Source: Pseudoscleropodium purum
Lineage: Eukaryota; Streptophyta; Bryopsida; Hypnales; Brachytheciaceae
DNA length: 64,000 nt
Reading direction: 5' to 3'
Assembly: GCA_963969395.1 (NCBI GenBank)
Contig: OZ017797.1
Span: 19,902,001 to 19,966,000 of the forward strand
Both the position numbers and the translations under genes were made by a program. Under the pieces are notes generated by a model. The model worked only from the letters and a program-made list of their open reading frames with translations, searched no databases and was not told where the DNA came from. This document shows positions 32,982-45,899 of this stretch, one piece after another (positions within the stretch are counted from its first letter, which is position 1; each line of letters starts with the position of its first letter).

Positions 32982-35900
32982 ATGGCGATGGCGATGGCGA
33001 TGGCGATGGCAATCCTGTTGTTTGCATCCCACGCAGCAGCAGCAGCAGCAGCAGCGTCCACGGGAGGCACGATAGGATTCTCCACTTTAGGTCGATTGAG
33101 CTTCGATTTCGATGTGTACACTCTCGAGTTTCCAATTCACGTTACAGAGTTTCTCAGTGAGGACTTGTCGGGGGGGTTGGTGGAGACGCGCGTGACATTG
33201 GGGGAGTCTGTGAATTACAATGCGCAGCTGGTGGAGGCGCACTGGGATTCAGCTGTTGGGGAGAGGTTGAAAAGCCACGGACATGGCGTAGGATCGGGGG
33301 CAGAGGTGGAGGTAGTTGTTTATGTTTCCGAATTGGAAGGCAGTCCGCAATTGTATCTTGATATTCCATTGCCAGCGAACGGTAAGGTTCTTGGTCTCCA
33401 TTTGCATTGCAGGATTCGAATTGTGACATAGCCGGGCAAGATTTGTATTGACAAGACTTTTAGGGATTGTCTAGGCCCTAATGCAGTAACAGGAATTTGA
33501 TCTTTTTGTGAAAGGAAGAGTGGAATGTACTGTTTGTGGGTCTTGAATCAGTGGTCGAGGAGCCACTAATTTTAAGAATGCGTGTTTCTATCCATTTGCA
33601 TCCCAGAATTCGAATCATGCCATGTTTGGACAAGATTGTATTGACAAGAGTTAGGGATCGTCTAGGAGTGCCGTTGTATCAAAGCTTCTTGAGAATTTCA
33701 ATGCCCTAATGGAGTAAGAGGATATTGATCTTTTCTTTTGAAGAAGGATTGGAATTTTTATTTTGTGGATTTGGAATTAACGGTCAAGAACTTGTGTTTC
33801 TCTCCATTTTGCTTCCAAGAATTCGAATTGTGCTACGTCCGTTCAAAATTCTAGTAACAGGAGTTAGGGATCGTCTGAGAGCGTTGTCGTATTAGCATTC
33901 TTGACAATTTTAATGCCCTCATGGAGTAAGAGGATTCTGATCTTTCTTTGGGAGGAAGATTGGGATCTACCTTTTACGGGTCTTTTAGTGGGTCTTGAAT
34001 TAGCGGTCAAGGAGCCACTAAACTAACATGTGTTTCTCTGTGAAAACCTCGTTGAACTTTTTCTCTTCTTCTCAAAGCTTTGTGTATTTTCCAGGTCATA
34101 TAAACCTGATTTACTCATATCTTTCATGAACTCTGATGCCTAATATGACTTGTTGGAGTTTCAGGTTTAAAGAGAGAGCGTCCTATTGCGCTACGAGAAG
34201 CAGGCCTTGGGAATGGTGCTGCACCGAAGGCTTTCCTCAACGACAGGCCATCAATGAATGGCGACAGAATCATCTTCGTCTCCACTGAAGAAGACATTGG
34301 AATTCGTGTTCAGGGTTGGAATGCCATCTTCTCCTTGGATTTCAAAACCTCTATCACCAAACGGCTCACTCCGCCTGGAGTCACCGATTACAGCCCTGCT
34401 GTTTCGCCTTCTGGTATTACTACTTACTTTACTTTGATTAGAATGGCAATTTGGTATCACTATGTATAATTTCTTATGCAATTTCAAAGGAGTTTGTTGA
34501 CAGTACATACGCCCATTTCCATTCAAAGATTTAACCAAGCCATGTGTACACCACTTGCTAATGAGACCAACTAAGTGTATGAATAGATGAATTCCTGTTG
34601 ATAAAAAGGAGTCAGTATCAGAGAGAGGATCAGGTCCCTAAGGGTTTCGTAGCCTCTACCGTTGTTGAGATTGAATATTATATGAATGCATACATCCCTC
34701 ATGAAAGGGCTTTAGTATCCTCCACATTAGAGAGATTTTCGTTGAGATTGAAATTTTTATCAGAGTATGAATTTCTCATGCAATTTCAAACTAGGAGGGT
34801 GTAGACCACACCAAGAAACACTAAACAATCTGATGCCATTCAAAGATCAGTGGCCATAGATACGTATCCAAGTCCTACTTGCACTCCTTGTTTATAAGTC
34901 CAACCAAGTGTATGAGTAGATGAGTCGGTGATAGGGGTCGGTCAATAGGAGATGGAACCAGATCCTCAACGATTTTAGGATCCTCTTCTTAATAAGGAAC
35001 ACTTCGTTCAGGTGTTGCTTTGAGCTGAGAGATTCTGGTGTGCACAGGTGAATGGGTGGCAGCGGTATCTAACGAGGGACGAGGTTGGCAGCGAGAAATT
35101 GAGGCATTGAACTTGGATCTTTATGTTTTCAACGCCGTGGATGGCTCTGAAAGACGAATGGTAGTGAAGAATGCAGGTTGGCCCGCCTGGGCGGATGAGA
35201 GCACCGTGTATTTCCACCGCCTTGCTGAGGATGGGTGGTGGAGCGTATTCAAGGCTAATGCGTCTGATACCAGTGCCAATCAAGGTGGGGTTCCGTCCAT
35301 TGCTTCCTGTATAGACCTCCATTTCATGTGCATTTGATTTTCCTCTTTCTCTCACTTTTGTGTAAGCAAGTGGGACAGGGGATCTTGTCGCTCATGGAAA
35401 GGTCAAGACCAAAATTAGCATAGAGGGAGTCAGTTCTATTGGGAACACATTTTTTTTAGCTGCACTATACATAAGAAGCCAGACGTGGGTTCAATACTGA
35501 CTACGTTGTTCTCTTATGCAGAAGCTGAGCGGGTAACACCTCCAGGTGTGCACGCCTTCACACCAGCAGCTTCCAGGTGTGGAAAGTGGATAGCAGTGGC
35601 CACTCGGCGAACATCATTTCGACAGATTGAGATTTTTGATCTGCGAACGAAGAGCTTCATCCCCCTGACAGCTCCCATGCACCCCAACACCAACCACTAC
35701 AGTCCCTTCATATCTCCAAGCTCAAACAAGGTAGGATACCACAGATGCCGAGGCCTTGATGAGGACGCGGCTGAGACCGTGAACCCCCGGATAGAGTACC
35801 AAGTTTCACCAATTCCAGGCGTTTCTCTTTACAGGATAGCTGGCATCTTTCCTGTGATGTCATCAGATGGGTCACTGGTTGCGTTTGTCAACAGCGGCAA

Positions 35901-37426
35901 TGATTCAGCAACTCTGGCCGTGATGAACTTGGATGGCTCCCAGAAACGGGTTGTTTACGAGGATCATGTGTTTGGCTCAAATTGGGATTCTACAGGGAAG
36001 GGGACGGTGTATGCTTCCCAGGGGGGCGTTTTCAAAGGTGTGAAGACACCTGTGCACATTGTGGCAATTCAGAATGCAGATGGGACGAGATCCTCAAATA
36101 AATTCTTGACGAAAAAGGGAACTGGAAACAACGCATTTCCATCACCTTCTCCTGATGGCAAGTATGTTGTGTTTCGTTCTGGACGATCTGGTTACAAAAA
36201 TCTGTATATTATGGATGCTGAGGGGGGCGAGGAGAAGTATTTGCGGCGGCTCACTGAGGGTCATTGGAGAGATACTACGCCTGCTTGGTCTCCTGACAAC
36301 GAATGGATTGCATTTTCGTCTAATCGGGATCACCCTACTGGTACGTCATGCACAGTCAATTGTGTCTCGTCTCGTCTCGTCTTTTTCTAATTTTATGAGA
36401 AAGTTGTGTGATGGTGTGAACAAAAATGGTTCTAAAGTTAACGAGAAGTGATTCATTGATTAGGATTAGTTATTAATTTGCTCTAAGCTTTGCAAATCCT
36501 AATCCATCCCTGTGCAAGCAAGTCATAGATTAGTTCTCCTGCACTTTAAATACTCCATTTAGTTATTTAGTCACCTCCTCCTATTGGTCTATAGAATTAC
36601 TTAAATTTTCCCTTTTTTGGCGAGCCTCCAATGGATATCCTTCAAAGAGTGGGGGTTTCCTTTTCTTATGGCACAATTGTGCAGGGGAAGGACTTCTGAG
36701 TTTTTATTTTCTCATTGGTAAAACATATTTTGCAAAGGTTCTATATACCTCGGTAACAGAGAATAAAACTAAAGAGAGGATGCAGAATATGTAGTTAGTG
36801 ATATCATCAAGGTTGACAGGTGCAGCATAGTTTACTCATTTCTTTTCGTAGTTTACTTGCTTTTGTTGTAGCTAACTCATGGTTTACTGCATTAAACTAG
36901 TTTTGGTTTTAGTGATTTAGCCTTTCATGTGGTTGCTGCTTGCATGTGTTAAGGAAATGGTCCCATCGATGCAGGTGAACCGTCATTTTCGCTCTATCTC
37001 ATCCGTCCAAATGGAACCGACCTTCACATGCTCCTGTACACTGGAATTGGTGGCCTCGCTATGCACCCACATTGGAGTCCGGATGGGAAGAGAATTGCGT
37101 TTGCGTCCAACTATGCAGGAGTGTCAGCTGAACCGATTGCTTATCCACACGCTTATCAACCTTACGGCACCATTTTTGTGATCAACGTGGATGGCTCCGG
37201 GTTGACTCGGATGACTCACAATCCCTATGAAGATGGGACTCCCTCTTGGGGACGCCTTTCTCTGGCGAAAGCTGATGTTTCCAAGGAAGGTGACCCCACT
37301 GCCTGTTATTTTGAAGATGTGTTTTTTCTGAGCAAGCGCTCGGTGAAAGTCAGGAATGGCCAATGTCAACGACGGTGGGACAACAGTTTGCAATCCTCTG
37401 TGACTGGGAGCGTTCTCCAGGTCTGA
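32982..37426 (+). CDS. secreted TolB / DPP6-N-like beta-propeller protein
   Basis: Five exons: 32982-33381, 34165-34413, 35048-35284, 35522-36340 and 36975-37426, total 2,157 nt or 718 residues. Every intron is phase 1. The N-terminus is a signal peptide built from a microsatellite: five Met-Ala pairs, then ILLFASHA and a run of Ala. The mature protein starts near STGGTIGFSTLGR. PD40/TolB-type propeller repeats follow, for example SPDGKYVVFRSGRSGYKNLY, AWSPDNEWIAFSSNRD and HWSPDGKRIAFASN. Plants have a small family annotated DPP6 N-terminal domain-like or TolB-related with this layout; catalytic peptidase residues are not part of it. It is probably extracellular or vacuolar with an unknown ligand. 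The gene looks intact. Confidence 0.9.
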
Positions 37427-40400
37427 AACTATTATTTGTGAAATAACGACAAAAATTCACTTATTTCTTGACTGTAATGTTCAGGATTAACCTTCGAAGG
37501 GAAGGTTGACTCCTGTTCTAGACACAACTTCAGATATGTTGTGAATAAACAGGTATGCTACGAGGTTGGCTCATGTTATAGGCACAACTTGAGACCTGTT
37601 GGGACGTGTTGTGAATACGGCACTACCGCTACGAGAGGCTCTATCCCAGGATTGCGTTCTGCTACTCAAATTTCCTTACGTTCGTTGAAAATATAGTTTT
37701 TTCAATGCCAGGTTTTCTTTCCTTTGGTATTAAGTCAAAAAATTAGTCGCAATAGTATTCTTAACTATGTATATTGACACTCAATTGTCTCTAATGGCTC
37801 TCTGTCATTGCATATTCTGTGTATGTGCTAAACTTGCCATGTTGTGTGCATGTGACTGGACATCTTCTACGTGATAAATTGTTAACAAATGTGACTTTTA
37901 ATAGCAGCTTATTTTCTCCCTAGGACCTAGGGATCATTAGAGAGGGTTGTCTGTTGGATGTAGGTGCTTGTTGACAAAAATATATTGGGAAGACTTGTCA
38001 TGGTGCTAGTTTTTTAGTACTGAGCTAAAGATCTGTTCCCACTTGCTCTTAGCAGGTGCATTGGAGAGCGGACTTTGCCACTTCATTCTTTGCTGTTCAC
38101 ACATATGATGTTTAGTATTTTCTGAGCCTACTTGGTATTCTATGTGACAAGCCTTAAGAAGAGGTTGTTACGCTACTGTTATCTTACTTTCTCGAAAATT
38201 TAAGCAGGGTTTCAAAACTTTGAATCTCCAAAAATATAGATTTTAGGACCTTGAGAACAGTGTTTCATACTGAGGCAGAATACGGAAGACCAAGCACCCT
38301 TGAACTTCTGGATACCCAACTTCTACTAGAGCATATTTTGGGGTTGCTTGAGGTCAGACACAAGAGACAGGAGACTGCTTGCAATACCAAACCAAATGGA
38401 TATGGAAATCCAAGGATGTGCTACTTGCATCGAAAAATGAGCTAATTGTGATCTTTGTGTAGAAATCTTAGATAAAAAAATTAAAAAAAAGACTACAATT
38501 GACTCAATTTCCAATGGCAAGAAGAATCCCATGGAGGTGCAAACTTGCAAGAGGGATTGCTTACTTGCAAACTTGTAAAGCAAAGATTTGGTGTGCTAAG
38601 CCTTGAAAAGGATTGTAAATTCCAATTTACATGCTCAAAATCTTAGTGACTGATAATTGAAAGCCTATCAATTTAGTTCTTGACATTTGGTGTTGTTCTA
38701 TTGTTGCAATTCCTTTGCTTTGGAGTAATGAATTGAGGTTTAGTTTTTAAATCTAAAAGAGATGATAAGAAACAATACAGGCTTAAAAAAAGTTTGGCCT
38801 AATTTCAAGGGTTAGGAACTATCTAGTGAAATTCAATTCATAGCCTTGTATTTTCAAGTATATATTTGATGTTAAAAGTATAGCATTTACATAAGAACTA
38901 AATTTAGAAGTCGATATTGTTAGGCTTTATATATATAGTCAAACATTTACTATATACTCTAAGAATGTCATATTGAGTACACATCTAAGTAGAAAACTTC
39001 TACATATGAAGTGAATTACACAAAAGTGCATTTGTCTCCTTTAAACATTATCAAAATTGAAATCCTTCTTTGTGAACTTACTTTCACCCATATTAAAATC
39101 ATGCCAATGCTTTTTATAAATTAGATTAAATTTTTGTTCAATTTATAATAACCCCTAAACATCCAAATCCTTCTCTAGAATTGACAATTTGGAAATAAAA
39201 CATTATAAAGTACTATTTGGAAGAATATTTTCAAATTAATATACAAACAAAATTTTAGATTCCATCCATACGGTTAAATTCACCAATGCTATGACCAATA
39301 TTTTCCTATAAATTTCAAAAGAGAATTTCTAAATTCCTTCTAAATTCCATTATAAGCAAAATATTACTCCTAAGTATCAATTTTTGAATAAAACTTGTTG
39401 AAAAGGATTTGAAATGAGGTTCTCTTGACATGATGATTTTTTGAAATTTTTCTCTTCTTTAAATCTATGACTTCATTATTACAAATCCAAATTTGATCTA
39501 GAGAATGAAATTTTGGCTAAGTCAAATTTTGACTTGACACACATTCACATTTGTAATTTTCAAAAAATATTAGGAACACCAAATCCAACCATTAGATAAC
39601 ACAACTACTTGAAAAATACCTCCACAAATTAGGATGACTTTCATCCAAATAATAATGAAAAAGAGAAAAGAATATCAAACTATTCATCATCCAAAAATTA
39701 AATGTTGGTTAATGTATGAGAATCTCATTGCCTCATTTCCCAAATGGGAATATTGGGACAGTGCTTGCACCGTGCAACCCAAAGGACCAAGATGCTTTTT
39801 CACCTCAATGGTTGCTAGAATGTGTTTGGTCCTCATTATTTATGCCATGTGTTGCTTTTCGTTCAAAGTTGGACGCAAAAACAATGACTTCAATTCCGTT
39901 GAATGCAGCGTCCACTATTGGTTCAAAACAAAGACACCATGAAACACAGCATAAAACAATCCATGAATAATGTAAAGACCCTCTAATGAATTCCTGTGGC
40001 CATTGGAGGATATTCAGATTTATCAGTAAATACTAGTTGTCCTACCACCAGAGTAAGTGCATAATAATCAAATAAAAAATACAAGAAAACGAATTTCCAC
40101 TTGAAGGGATTCCGCCAGCTGAAGATAAATATAATTGCGGACAGCATGCGCTAAACCTCAGCGTGACATACACAAATTTGAGGGCAATTAAGTTAACAAA
40201 TTGTATTTACAGGTGGCGGAATTTTTGAAATTGTATTTACAAATTTCAAAAAAATTGTCCTTGGTGCAAGCTCCTCAGGCAGGTCGCAGTTGTAGTTGCC
40301 CTTCAGAAAACCAGTAAAGCTGGTGCAGTATAAGCGTAGAAACTGCTGCCAGAATCTATGGACACAAACCAACACATGTGTTTGCTGAGACCCAAATCAG

Positions 40401-40632
40401 TAGAACAAATCTCAAGAATGATCCCATATCTGCAAGCCTGTCCCGCAGGCAAGACGAAGATACGTGCTCCATCAATTGTCCTAGAAGAATCGAAATATCA
40501 TTCCTCCATCTTTGCTATTATACTGCGCACGAAAAAATACGCATCAAAAAGAGCAGTCAAAACACAAAAATCTTCGGCCTGAAGGGACGAGTACGAACGA
40601 TAGAGACCTCGTTGCAAAGTACAGATTGTTCC
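37427..40632. other. intergenic, no gene seen
   Basis: AT-rich, with small frames lacking motifs. A minus-strand frame near 40,193-40,375 (GFLKGNYNCDLPEELAPR) looks somewhat protein-like but is isolated. Confidence 0.4.
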
Positions 40633-40944
40633 TCATCGTGGCATAATAAGAGCACTGGATTGAAAAGGCAATTTGAACCACGCAACCCTTAACCCTAAAG
40701 ATTGCGCCATTTCAAATCCATATGCGTATCCCACAAGAAGGAAAGTCTCCGAAGCACTTCGCATAAACAAGCTGGTATCTTTGTCGACGATCATTGGAGT
40801 AGTGAAGCGGTCTTTACCTAGACAAGTTTGAAAGATCTCCCTCCCAGCTGAAAGAGAAAAGTCGTCGAGATCAGCAACAACTTGTTGAGACCGTGTATTG
40901 GCCGGGGACTTGTTATCGCTGGTTCCGAGGTTAAAGTGTACATC
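40633..40944 (-). other. unassigned 103-codon open stretch downstream of the J-domain gene
   Basis: Open on the minus strand from just after a TAA (40947-40945) to TGA (40635-40633). Composition is protein-like, with blocks VVADLDDFSLSAGREIFQTC and TSLFMRSASETFLLVGYAYG, but there is no ATG at the start and no known domain. It could be a decayed gene, an alternative terminal exon of the neighbour, or 3' untranslated sequence. Confidence 0.3.
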
Positions 40945-41054
40945 TTATAAAAGCCTCAACCTTCAAAGCTCCAACTTAATCTAGTTGTGTGATTTAAATA
41001 AATTGTGAGATAATTAATCTTGGAGCAATTTAGCTCCAATCTGCAAACCCAATG

Positions 41055-44000
41055 TCATCTGGCAGCCATTGCAATCATGCTACTGGGTATTAGGAGTTGT
41101 TTCATGCGTGTAATAAGCTTAAAGGTCTCCTCAGCCTCCACCTGCCGCTGAGGATCACCTTGTAAAGAGGCTGAGGTCCGGTCAGGATGATATCGAAGAA
41201 GAGCCTTCTTGTAAGCTGCATTTACCTGCGAAGTCCGTTCAAGTCGATTATCAGGAATGATATTGCATGAGAAGGAGATGAGAAACTTCAACTAGCAAGT
41301 TCATGGTATCATTGAAACGAAAGAAAAGATTCAAGACGAAGTCTGCATCAAACGAGTGTTACAAACTGATGCAATCAATATGCAACATTCGCAGGCGTAA
41401 CACATGCTAATGACTGCAATTCAGTTCAAAATGAGAGAAATCTTACCTGTTGACTAGACGGACATAAGCCACCCTCAACAGGAATCTGAAGGAGGCGAAG
41501 CAACTGGGCCATATCCCTGCACCCTGAGGCCAGGCGCTCAAGCTCAGCCTGCACCTTACTGCGAATCTGATTCTTCAAACCCATGTTCCTTTCTTCCTGC
41601 TCCATGAAACCAAAATATACTTAGAAATAACACAGCCCTCCCCATGAATACGAAGAGTTCAAGAATCGAACAGATATGTTTGATTAATAATGTCTCTAAT
41701 GACATTGTGTTTGTGGAGAGTGTAAGTGCAATGGTGGACTGCTCCCGACTTAGATCTATCGCTATGACATAAGAGAGCTCAACAGCATCAAAATATTTCA
41801 TCTCTTCGGTAGACCTCCTTTGAAATTGCAGTGTGTGAATTTCAGTACAACCCCAGTCTTAATACCTTTTGTTGAATTTGACGAATCTCTTCCAGTCTCT
41901 GCTTCTGCCGTAATTCAACCTCATTCTTCCGATCTGCTTCAGCCCTCTTTCGTTCCCGCAGTCTTCGCGACTCCTGGGCCTATACATTTCACAATTTAAC
42001 TGAGATACTTGAAGCAGCTTATACTCTTTCTGCCGAGGAGCTCTTTCTGGGCTTATTCTTTTGCACACGCAGTCGAAGATAGCAGGGTAATTCTAAGAAT
42101 TCCAACAGCTATGGCCTTTCACAAACCAAGTGGATGAAAACTGACTACGAAGTCACCGAAGGAGACATTTATGTCCCTCTACGCAGTGAGGGGTTAACAG
42201 TTTACACTTTAGAACACTTATAAGAACCCTCCTACTACAGACCCAAGACCACTCATATCTGACTTCACAATTTCGACCTTCAATATCTTCCACTAAACTT
42301 AACAAAAAACAAGCAAATAACCACTCAATCTTGTAAGACCCTAACCTTCCTCTTAAGTTCCCAATTGTTCGTTCACATTTAAAGAGTCATTTGAAGGGTC
42401 AGTCAATATGGAACCAAACAGTTAGACTTCAGTATCCACTCAATGGCAGTATTCATCGATACAATTTCGAGTTGGGTATCAAATCAAATGCACCGAACCA
42501 TTTCTAAATTGCAAAATCCATAAATCATCAAATGCAGAATGATCATGCCAGCGCTCACCTGTTTCTGGAGCTCCTGCTGTCGCCGTGCCCACTCTTCTTC
42601 GTCCGCCAGCTTAAAATCAGCCGTTTCTTTCAACTTCTCTCGACCTGACAGAAGGTCCTGCCCTACGTCTAAAGCCGGTTCCAGTACCCCCGAATCTCCG
42701 GTACATTGGTTCCCAATGTTCAGCGCATCAACCCCAACATGGCAACTTGTACTGGCACCATCAGTCCCATTAGTACGAAGCTTCAATTGCGACCAAGATG
42801 CATCAAAGCCCTCCTCTGGTTCGCAACGTCTCCTGACGCTCTTCCTCACATCCGTCGAACATGAAGCCCTTGCAAACTCATTCTTCAAAGGAGGATCCTT
42901 CAAAGAGGTACCCGAAGATTCGGGTATCCTTGGATCAGGAGTTGCGGGAGCAGGTCGCTTCCTACTCCCTGACACCACTTCATCAGGCTCTGTGTTTCCA
43001 TTCTCTGTAGGCTCGACTTGAACCACGGAATCAGAAGATGTCGAAGTACTCTCAGAAAGCTCCTGATAACTGACATCTCTCCCTGCGTCACAAAAGTTCA
43101 AGCTTCTCGAATAAATGAAAACTGAAAAATGCTGATCTCTACTCAAGTGGAGTTCAACATTATACTCTTAATGTTAATGTAATGCTTACACAAAGATAGA
43201 ACCGAAACGACATTGAAATCGACACTGAAATCCATGTTATAAGAGGTTCATAAATTCGATACTACTTTCTCCCAATTCTTGTAATCAATACAATATTGAT
43301 AATTGCAAATCGAGTAATGTGGGTATCATCTTGATTCATTACTTATTAACTCCTAAGCGCCACAAAGTCCTATTTGGGAAGATAAACATAGCATTTCTAG
43401 GCAAAGTTCTGTCGAAATAGCTTCTCGTTCATCCCAAGTTATACTTGAATCATCCAAACATAACCTTCCTTTTTGACGGAATCGACGAAATTTAGGTGAA
43501 CGATAGATTCGTAAAAAGATATAAGCAAAACTGTGCAGAAACTCAAAACAGGATTCAGGCGATAAAGGGTTGATGAATTGAATATAGATTGGACCCCACA
43601 TTCACAGACTCAATATTGTTTCACGCTTGGTTACGGTAAAACAGATCATTCTCGTTTCCCCGTTTCTATTTCAGCAAGGGCTTACACGCTTTCTAACGTT
43701 AACAATGTGTATGCGTCCTTACAGCTTCAAAATTAGCCTTCAAGAAAAGAATCCAAAAAATCACAGTGCGTGAATCAGAAACGCAATGAAAAAATTGAGA
43801 GAACGAGAATATGGTAAGGAAGTCGCTATTCGCCTCACGTACTTGGGCTTTCCTGATGGAGTGGACCTACGTGCCCATTGGATTGCACGGTTTCCGCAGT
43901 TCCCGAATCCCCTCCCAAATTGGCTGAAGAGTTTGGTGATTGCGGTCCTTGCGATCCCCACCCATTCGTTCCCGCTTTCGACCCCTCACTTCGCATGGGA

Positions 44001-44371
44001 GGGCATGTCCTGCGTTTTAAAGTAGCAGCCTCCCACTGCTTGCGCAGCGTCTGCTGCGAATCATCAACAAGCTCCGGACCCACACAATCGCTGTCATCAT
44101 CTGTCTTGTCATCCTCCCTCCTGGTTTGTTCTTGTTTAGGATTCCTATTTTCACATGATCGAAACTCCCATGGCGGCCACGAGGAGTTCCGAGACTTGGA
44201 TGCGGCGGGTGAAACGGGATCTCGATGAGGTGGAGGGGGCCGTGAACCGAGGAACTGACAATCATCGTCGCTGTCCTCACTGTAGATGGAATCGCAGCTC
44301 TCAAACGCAGAGCTCGCTTCCGAGGAGCTTCGGGCGATAGGCATGGATGTAAACCTCATACTCTGGCACAT
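41055..44371 (-). CDS. protein with C-terminal J domain (auxilin-like/DnaJ superfamily)
   Basis: Five exons on the minus strand: 44371-43839, 43078-42559, 41979-41866, 41596-41447 and 41225-41055, total 495 residues. Phases agree if exon 2 uses the AG just 4 bases inside the more obvious CAG (43083-43085). The N-terminal 350 residues are low-complexity, Ser- and acid-rich (EDSDDDCQFLG) with basic patches (RKRPAPATP, RKSVRRR) that could be nuclear signals. Exon 3 encodes a charged coiled coil (RRLRERKRAEADRKNE). The last two exons hold a J domain with the HPD motif in ALLRYHPDRT and a final helix QVEAEETFKLITRMK. J proteins stimulate Hsp70 ATPase through HPD. The domain at the very C-terminus resembles auxilin-type J proteins of plants. 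The start ATG is the first in frame but exon 1 may have more upstream. Confidence 0.82.
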
Positions 44372-45631
44372 CAAAATTGAGTAACCTTAATCCCAAAATT
44401 CCAGAGTTACATTAGCAAATTCAAGCAACCGTTCTTGACTTCTACCCTCGCTTCTACAGCACGCAACAAATTGCATTCCTTGGGATTCTCGTTCTCTAAA
44501 TAAGACCAGCCCTTAAAATATACTCCTGGAGAATAATCATCTACACCCCGGAAGAGGCATTTCAGGGGTGCTGTCTCTCTAAGAGCAGTACACCCTCCTC
44601 TCAATTATCACCTCTCAATACTCAACTCCCAAACAATAGCAAACCTCAGCCTCAACATGCCAAGATCGGATAGCAAAAAGATTGAAGTACCTGGGGTTGT
44701 ATCCGATGCCAATAATTAAGCCTCCTCGCCAGGGCTTCCTTTACTTCTTTACAAACCCCACAGACAATACAAGCACGCGAAACCCTCCAACGAGGTTGCA
44801 GCTTAAAAAAATTACAAAAAAAACTCGGTTCTCCTCTACCTATGCAAATTGCGTGTTGCCAATGCAAATCATCTCTCTTGCACACCCTCGCATGCAATTA
44901 CTGCTCCTCCAATTGCCTAACGCTTCTGAATCGCCAGCCCCAACCCTTCTTCAATAAGATTGAGCTTATCACGACGGGAACATTAACAGAAGATGAAAAA
45001 ATCTCAAACAAGGATGCGAAAACGGAGAGTTCAATCGCAGTGAGTTCCAAGCACCTAACCCTGAGCAATCCCCGTACAGAAAGCTCTAACGGTTAGAATA
45101 TCCAACCCCAATTGTGGAAAATACTACCTCCGAATCTGCAATAAACAAGCTCACAAACCAAAGACAGAAGCGGTTTTTTCCTCGCAGCTACGGCAGCGAT
45201 GGCGGAGGCGCCATGACCACGATTATGGCTGCAGCGATCGTGCGGGGAAGAGGCTCCATGGCCGTAGCGTCGACACGAAATTGCAATTGCAACGAGCGAC
45301 GGAAAGGCTACGGAACGCCAAGTTCGGTCCATTTTCTGTAGGTCTAGGTTACCTTCTTCAGGAAGATCGCGGAACGGGACGGGTGGGTAGGGGACAGGGT
45401 GGGACGGGTTGGGGACGGGACGGGTGGGTGGGGTCGGTCCGGTCTTGGATTGGACTAATAATGGTAGATCCAGTGGGCAGCAACGGGGGGAGGATAAAAT
45501 TTACTGGCTGCCCGGATGGGCTCCCGCGCTTTTGTCCTCTCCCGCCTTCTGCAGTCGGGACTTCAGTTCTTCTTTTAGCTTAAGTTAATAAGTTGAGTTG
45601 AGTATCAGAATGATCACCCACTTCCGATCAA
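44372..45631. other. upstream region of the J-domain gene, possible 5' exon
   Basis: GC content rises again at 45,130-45,560, typical of a transcribed 5' end here. Short frames exist on both strands (for example 45114-45341 plus), but none shows a domain. It probably contains the promoter and a non-coding first exon of the minus-strand gene. The G-run cluster is listed separately. Confidence 0.4.
45376..45433 (+). repeat. G-quadruplex-forming tandem repeat
   Basis: Twelve runs of three or four G within 58 bases, separated by 1-3 bases, built from GGGACGGGT-like units. It satisfies the G3+N1-7 rule several times over. Confidence 0.85.
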
Positions 45632-45899
45632 TTAACCCCTGTGCGTCACAGAGAGAACAGCACAAGTGAGGAGCATTTTTTGTTGGATCCAACAAACTTG
45701 GAATAATTTCAAAATTACTTGATTACTGAAGTTTTCACGGTTCAGATTTGAAGCCAACTTACTCATGAGTTCAAATCTGAAATTTATAAGGGAATCCACC
45801 ATGCGGATTTCAAGATTATAATATTTGATGAACATGGTAGTCTACAGATTCTTGTTTCTTAGCATCCAAAAATCAGCCACTTTGATGCATAGGGGTTAA
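45632..45899. mobile_element. short TTAA-flanked MITE (268 bp)
   Basis: Begins TTAACCCCTGTGCGTC and ends GATGCATAGGGGTTAA, inverted termini matching 13 of 16 positions with TTAA at both ends. It shares the terminal CCCCT with the 933-bp family but not its interior. No coding capacity. Confidence 0.65.

Noticed and set aside
33154..33429. Pro-rich minus-strand frame
   Set aside because: Antisense to exon 1 of the propeller gene.
42539..43021. 160-codon plus-strand frame
   Set aside because: Antisense to exon 2 of the J-domain gene, whose coding sense is supported by spliced phase and the J domain.
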